64,000 nucleotides of DNA, taken from Eutypella sp. D-1. Lineage: Eukaryota > Ascomycota > Sordariomycetes > Xylariales > Diatrypaceae. The translations under genes and the position numbers were made by a program. The notes under the pieces are model-generated. The model made no database searches, was not told where the DNA came from, and saw nothing but the letters and a program-made list of their open reading frames with translations. The stretch covers positions 62,001-126,000 of the forward strand of contig JAJTTP010000028.1 in assembly GCA_023313575.1 (NCBI GenBank). Reading direction: 5' to 3'. Every line of letters starts with the position of its first letter. Positions within the stretch are counted from its first letter, which is position 1. Below, in pieces: positions 57,601-64,000 of this stretch.

Positions 57601-58077
57601 AAAATAAGTAATACGTCGAATTTTACCTTTATCGCTGTTTTTTTTTTTCCCGTAATGCACGGATTAAAAAAAGTATAAAGTCGTTTAACGCGTTTTTTAA
57701 AGTTTTTAAAATAAAAAGAACCGGCTTTAAAGGCTTATTAATTTTATACCGTTTAAATAAGGTTTTAAATTCGTATATACCCGTGCTTACCTTTTTATTA
57801 AAAGTAAGTACAAGCGCGGTTTTTAACAATGTTATTACCGTAAAAACGGCATCGTAAATATAAATAGTTATCGCGGGTGTTTTAAAAGCAAAGCGCTTAA
57901 TGCTTTATTATAAAAAAGTTTAAGGTTAAAAAAGCAGCGGTTTTGCCATTTTTAATATTTACGGGTATGCTTAATTTAAAAGCACGAAATAAATAAAGCT
58001 TACGATATAAAGGTTTTATATATAAGTAAAAGTTTTAATAATGGTTAAGGTAAGAAAAGTGAAAAGGAGAAGGATAT
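51640..58077 (-). mobile_element. Tad1-like LINE copy 2, RIP-mutated, nearly full length
   Basis: Minus strand. 5' region about 58077-57310. Endonuclease GSD remnant near 55033-55060. RT about 53.6-54.0 kb, with MDISGVFNAVL and the segment TDRRAVIYIENVIINPIPLF. C-terminal RNase H about 52.3-52.7 kb, with GLYFYIDNITVIRNLFGYLS and a PGYKNINSNK (PGH-like) motif. These domains in this order identify a Tad1-clade non-LTR retrotransposon of filamentous fungi. An ATC/ATT-rich tail near 51608-51640 could be its 3' end. RIP stops disrupt all frames. Confidence 0.75.
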
Positions 58078-58079
58078 TA

Positions 58080-58855
58080 AAGCCTTAACAGGTAACCTTT
58101 GTCGGGGGGTGTTAATAAAAGGGGTAAAAGGTAGGGCATATTAAGATTAAGTAAGGCCATTAGGTTTTTATATTCCGTATCCCCTAATATTAATAATGTT
58201 AATAATATTAATTATGTTAATAATGGTGGTAATAACATAACCGGTAAACTTAGGGTTTAGGCTGTTTATAATTTTAGCCATTACTTTTTTTATTAATTTA
58301 CGGGATATTACGGCTTATGTTACGTATGTTTTTATATCGTATTCTTTAAGGCTAATATTTAAATAAGCGGATAAAATAAATAAAACGTCGAACTTTACCT
58401 TTATTATTACCTTTTTTTTTTTTCCCGTAACGCGCGAATTAAAAAAAGTATAAAGTTATTTAACGCGTTTTTTAAGGTTTTTAAAATAAAAAAAACCGGC
58501 TTTAAAAGCTTATTAATTTTATGCCTTTTAAGCTAAACTTTAAGTTCGTATATACCCGTGCCTATTTCCTCGTTAAAAGCAGGCGCGGGCGCGGGTTTTA
58601 ACGGTATTACTGCCGTAAAAACGGCATCGCGAATACGGATAATTATCGTAAATGTTTTAAAAGCAAAGCGTTTTATGCTTTGCCGTAAAAAGGTTTAAAG
58701 TTAAAAGGGCGGCGGTTTAGCCATTTTTAATATTTGTAAATGTATCTGATTTAAAGGCACGGGGTAAATAAGGCTTACGATGTAAAAGTTTTATATATAA
58801 GTCAAAATCTTAATAATAGTTAAAATAAAAGAAATAAAAGGGAGAAGGATGTAAT
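58080..58855 (-). repeat. Extra tandem copy of the LINE 5' region
   Basis: This stretch repeats 57310-58077 directly (shared GGTAACCTTTGTCGGGGGGT-type word at 58091 versus 57330, and the same ending near 58850). It also matches 50685-51475 of copy 1. It is either tandem 5' monomers of one LINE or the remnant of another 5'-end insertion. Confidence 0.7.
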
Positions 58856-58859
58856 TTAT

Positions 58860-61800
58860 TTTATGCCGTAATAAAACCGCATTTTTTTATTAATTATAAA
58901 CAGCCGGCCCGATATTCTTTTTATAATATTTATATCCTTTTCCTTTTTACTTTTTTTTACCCTAACCATTGCTAAAACTTTTATTTATATATAAAACCTT
59001 TATATCGTAAGCTTTATTTATTTTATACCTTTAAATCAGGTATACCCGTAAATATTAAAAATGGTAAAACTGCCGCCTTTTTAACTTTAAACTCCCCCGC
59101 GGTAAAGCATTAAATGCTTAGCCTTTAAAACACCCGTAATAATTATTTGCATTTACGATACCGTTCCCGCGGTAATAATACCGTTAAAAACCGCGCCCGT
59201 ACCTGCCCTTAATAAAAAAGTAAACACAGGTATATACGAACTTAAAACTTTATTTAAACGGTATAAAATCAATAAGCTTTTAAAACCGGTTTTTTTTATT
59301 TTAAAAACCCCGAAAAATGCGTTAAATAATTTCATACTTTTTTTAATCCGCATATTATAGGAAAAGAAAAAGTAATAATAAAAGCAAAATTCGACGTATT
59401 ATTTACTTTATCCGCTTATTTAAATATTGGTTTTAAAAATTATAATATAAAAGCATACGTAATATAAATAAAAATATCCCGTAAATTAGTAAAAAAAGTA
59501 ATAACCAGGATTACGAATTGTTTAAACCCCGAATTTACCGGCCACGTAACCATCAATACTATTAATATTAATACCGTTAATATTAAAAGGTATAAAATAT
59601 AAAAGCTTAACGGCTTTATTTAATTTTAACACGTTTTACCTTTTACCCCTTTTATTAATACCTTCCGATAAAGGTTATTTATTAAGGCCTTAATTAATAA
59701 TAATATTAATAACAGGTTAATACGTTTAACCTAATTAACTTAATTAATATTACGTATATCGTATATAAACGTAACGGCAACGGCGGGGTTAATAAAAAAA
59801 GATTATATATTAATTTAATCGCGGAAAATATAATAACGTTAAAAGTAATAATAATAATTAACGTATTAAATAAAGGCAAAAATAGCCTTACCCCCTTTTG
59901 GTTAAAAAATCCAAACGGGGGAAAACCTTGGTTAATACTTAAACCGCCGCCTATTTTTTAAGTTAAAAAACGACTATAAGTAAGTAATATTTAGGCTAAT
60001 AAACGTTAAAATGGCCATAATAAAACTTTTAAGCATCGATTTAATAAAAATTATAAAGGCGTAAAAAATTAAAATAAGTTAAACGTTTATTGCTAAAAAC
60101 GAAATAATATATTAACACGTATAAAAATATTTTACCGCTTTAAACGAAATAGGTATATACCTTAAAGAATTTAAATAATAATTTTTATACATTTTATAAA
60201 AAGTTTTTAAAACTTTTTATACCGGTAACGGATCGAAACCGGTTAATAAAGTTATTTAATATAAAATTATTACGTAATCTGGTTTAAAATTTATTAATTT
60301 TTATAAAATTAACCGTTTTATGTTAAGGTTTACGTTTTAAAAATAGGTGGTAACTTTTTTTCGTAAAGTTAAAAGCTTTAAAACTTTTAACTTTAAACCG
60401 GTTAAACTTTAAAAAAAAAACCCGAAAATTATATAATATAACCGTTATTTAAACTTTTATAACGGACGTAATTACGATAAGCTTAAAAGGTATAAACGGT
60501 ATAACCGGGAAGTTTATAACGATTTAAAAATATGTTAAACCTATTTTAAATACCTTAATTATAACAGCTTTTATACTTACGATAACTTTTTTTATTTTAC
60601 CCGCTTTATTAAAAAAAACGGATAAATTATTAAATTTACCCGCGTTTATTTTATATTTATTAAATAATTAAATTAATGATAATATTTAAAAGTTATTTAA
60701 ACGGTAACGGTAAAAAAAACCTTAACCGCGGCTATTATTATTTTAATAAAAGACCGAAATTTAATAGCCCGCCGGGTATAAAGTTTTTTTAAAGCATTTA
60801 TATAAATACTTAAAAGATTTAAAATAATTATTATTACTTTAACCCTAAAACTCCGAACGTTTTAAACCTAACTTTAACTCCTTTTATAACGGTTAAAATC
60901 TTATTTTTTAACATATTTTATAAACGATAACCCGATAAATTCCGATTAGGAAAAACATTATTTAAATATCGGCCAAAAACCGGATAAATTTAAATCCGAG
61001 TTTAATAATAAGGATAAAGATAAAGACGGGATAAAAGGATTAAAATCTAGCCATAACCCGGAAACGTTTATACGGGCGGCGGAAAAATTTATAACATAAC
61101 GTAAAAATAGCCCCCCGCCGGGATAAAAGCTAATAGCCCGTTACGGCCGTATTTATTTCCGGGATACGGAAAATAACCTTTATAAAATAAATATTAAAAA
61201 AAATAAATATAATAAGCTTACGGTCCGAATTAATAACACCCCCCGATACCCGCGCTTACCCCGGCCCATAAAATAAAAAAAACCCGGGAATTAATAAAAA
61301 TTATAAATCGAAATTTACGGCGTAACATATGCGGATAAAAAAAATATTTACGCATTATTTAAAAATATATCCGTAAAAAACCGGTAATATATAACATTAC
61401 CTTAAATACGGTAATTAAAACTAAAACCGACATTATATTAATATAAAAACTATAAACATAAATTAAAATAATAAATAATAAATAATTAATTAAAACCTAT
61501 TTAAAATATAACGTTTTCTTTTTTATAAAGGATTAAGTTTTTTAAATACCGTAAATACTTACGTATATATAATAAAATCTTAACTAATAAACCACGTAAT
61601 TACGTTTTTTCGTTTCTTTAAACGTATACGTGGTAAAAATTAATAATATTAAATTAACTAATATTTATATCGATTAAATAAACCCTTATCCATTTTTTAC
61701 GTTTTTTAAAAACTAAAAATTAATTAATAAACGGTACGTCGGAAAAAATTTTAACGCGGTATATTAAACGTAATAACCAGGTTACCGACGCCATAAAAAA

Positions 61801-64000
61801 CCAGGCATTAAAGTAATAAAATAAATAAAAACGTAATTATTAAATATCTTTAATTTAAAAGCTTTTATTTATATAATAAATAACATATTAAACTTAACTT
61901 TATTAAACATTTTAAAAGTAACGGCGGTAATTAATAAGATTTTATACACCGGCTCCGATTATTATATTATAATAACCGAGATACCGGTAAACCTTTCGAA
62001 AAAACCTTTATACGTTAAATTAGGCTTCCCCGAAAAAACCCGTTTACGTTTTTTTTAACTGGTGCATATATATTAAAAATAAAACCCGAATAACCTTTTT
62101 TTTTTAATAAATCCGATATTAAAAATAAAAATAAAAGCATTCGTTAACGCTTTATTAAAAATATTAAAATAAGTTATAAAAGTTATAAATAAATTAAAAC
62201 ATAACCGCGGTCGGGATGTTACCTGGTAAAATAATAACTGTAAAAAAGCCACGACGCGCTTAAAACGGGCACACCGGGAAAGTAATATAAAAAAGCAAAC
62301 GTTAATTAAAGTATAAAAGAAAATAATACGGAAAGCTAAAAAATAGCATTAAAATAAATTTATCGCCGAAACTAATAATAATAAAAATATTTTTAAAATT
62401 ATCGGTTAATATAAGCTTAAAAATAATTTCTGCTTATTATTAATAAAAAACGGGGATAAAATAATTACCGATACGGAAAAAAAAAATTAACTTATTACGT
62501 TATAAAATATTAATCTTATAAACGGCCGGCGGGGATATTATAAACTTTTAACAGCTATTATAATTATAAAACTAAAATAAACTTAATTATAAAAGCGTTT
62601 AATAAATTTATTTTAACCTTTTATAAAACCTTTAAGTATTAATAACGGAGGCGGAAAACGTATATATCCGTACCCCGTTTACGGCATTTAGTAAAAACGG
62701 GTTAATAATTATATTATTATAATTAATTTAGTTAATAATCGGCGAAACAGTACGTATATTATATAAAATATACTTACGTTATAATTATTATTTATAAGTT
62801 TTTAAAATAACGGAAATAATTATGTTTCTGAAAATAAATAAATTTAATTTTATTAAATTTAAATTTTAAAAATTTATATTTTTATTTTTATGCTTAAATA
62901 AAAGGTTAAAAAAGTTAATAACCAGGCATATAATAATATAAACCTTACGCCATAAAATATTTTACCCGTAATAATTTAACGTGTTTTTTAAAAAATTAGT
63001 AATTAATCTAGTTATTTACGTAATTTATAACGTTAAATAAACGTTTATTTACGAAAATATCGCGTCGTTATTAATTATAAACATATTAAAAGCTTTTAAT
63101 ATTATTTTACGTAATCGCTTTATTTTCCGGTTAAAATAATAAAGATAAGATATAAAATTTATACGATAAGTGGATTTTTTTATAACGGATTAACAGGTTA
63201 TTATCTGTATAAAAAACGTTATTATCGACCCGATCCCTTTATTTTACGGTATATTATAAAGTTCCCCCATATTTTTTATCTTTTTTATACTATATATCGA
63301 GCCGGTATTACGAAAAAAATCGATATTTAACATTAGGTTCGGATATATAAACGATTTCGTTATTTTACGTATTAACCTTATAACTTATTATATAACCGCG
63401 GCATTAATTACGGACGTAAATAATGTATTTAATTAAGGAAAAAATAATGTTTTATCCTTCGATTTAATTAAATATAAACTTAAACATTTTTATAAAAATA
63501 AAACATTTAAAACCGAAACGGTTATTAATAAAACTTTTAAAGTTAAAACTTTAAAAAACTTAATCCGATAATTTAACGTTTTTTTTAATTTATAATTTAA
63601 TTTTAAGGAATACGTTATTAAATAAAGTAATAAAGCGTTATATATAATTAACCATATATAACATTTTAATAAAATCGTATACGGGTCCTTTTTAAATAAA
63701 ACCGTTAAAACTGTTAAAGTTTACGTAATACCGATCGTAATATATGCCGTAAAAACTTAATAGTTAAACTTTTAACGCCTTTTAGTTAAAAACGCGTTTA
63801 AACCGGCCGATATTAAAATAAGCCCATTTATAAACAAATTAAATAAGCTATTTAAAATCGCCGTTAAAACCGCGTTACCCGTTTAGCGTATTATTTATAC
63901 CATTATCCTTTATAAAAAATCGGGGATACCATTAATAAAAATATTTTTTAAATAAATTAAAATAAAATATTCGGTACGTTTCCGGACGTTAAATAAAAAC
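58860..64000 (+). mobile_element. Tad1-like LINE copy 3, plus strand, runs off the window
   Basis: The 5' region (about 58900-59695) is the inverted counterpart of 58080-58855. Next come ORF1-like sequence and an endonuclease remnant TGSDYYIIITE (about 61949-61981). The linker is Lys-rich (KATTRLKRAHRESNIKKQT, about 62246). The RT is at about 63.05-63.4 kb. Copy 3 is oriented opposite to copies 1 and 2. Its RNase H would lie beyond 64000. All frames are broken by RIP stops. Confidence 0.75.

Noticed and set aside
33000..64000. Mitochondrial or bacterial origin for the AT-rich tract
   Set aside because: Clear chromovirus and Tad1-like LINE domains with Gln/Trp-to-stop changes show nuclear transposons damaged by RIP.
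1..64000. CRISPR arrays, rRNA, tRNA genes, telomere repeats
   Set aside because: No regularly spaced repeats, rRNA-like conserved blocks, convincing tRNA cloverleaf or TTAGGG arrays were seen on reading. I could not run a structure search, so a single tRNA could still be missed.

Overview
The window looks like a chromosome segment of a filamentous ascomycete. Its ends are extremely AT-rich, TpA-rich and full of stop codons, as expected of transposons hit by repeat-induced point mutation (RIP). The middle (about 1.8-33 kb) has balanced composition. It carries two intact host genes with typical short fungal introns (47-62 bp, GT...AG, CTAAC-type branch sites): a DUF7924-type protein (2463-4067, +) and a secreted tyrosinase (21557-22880, -). 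Most of the rest of 4-25.6 kb is decayed retroelement and unassignable sequence.

The exceptional part is about 25654-32819: a 7.2-kb block, rich in G+C at third codon positions, with at least eight tightly packed genes on both strands. Stops overlap or nearly touch, spacers are 1-170 bp and no introns are needed. Codon use is foreign to the host genes (AGG for Arg, GGG for Gly, ATC, AAG; many Met). Both edges cut through genes, so it is an inserted fragment of a larger compact genome, most simply a large dsDNA virus. One gene encodes a recognisable DEDDh 3'-5' exonuclease. The right edge falls inside an FDGDE motif that recalls the catalytic loop of the multisubunit RNA polymerase largest subunit, in a 591-codon frame broken only by two TAG codons. 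A third product has a weak TBP-like stretch. The others are unrecognised. One gene carries a one-base frameshift and another probably does, so this is an endogenous viral element at an early stage of decay. The viral family cannot be assigned from the sequence alone.

To the right, 33508-47135 is a RIP-mutated Ty3/gypsy chromovirus (element A) with a second copy (element B, 35243-42115) nested inside it, flanked by a perfect 5-bp target duplication. From 47136 to the end there are three RIP-mutated copies of a Tad1-like LINE. Two are on the minus strand and one is on the plus strand, the last two meeting head to head near 58.86 kb. The window therefore juxtaposes a RIP-silenced transposon compartment, an almost unmutated viral fragment at its edge, and a few intact accessory-type host genes.
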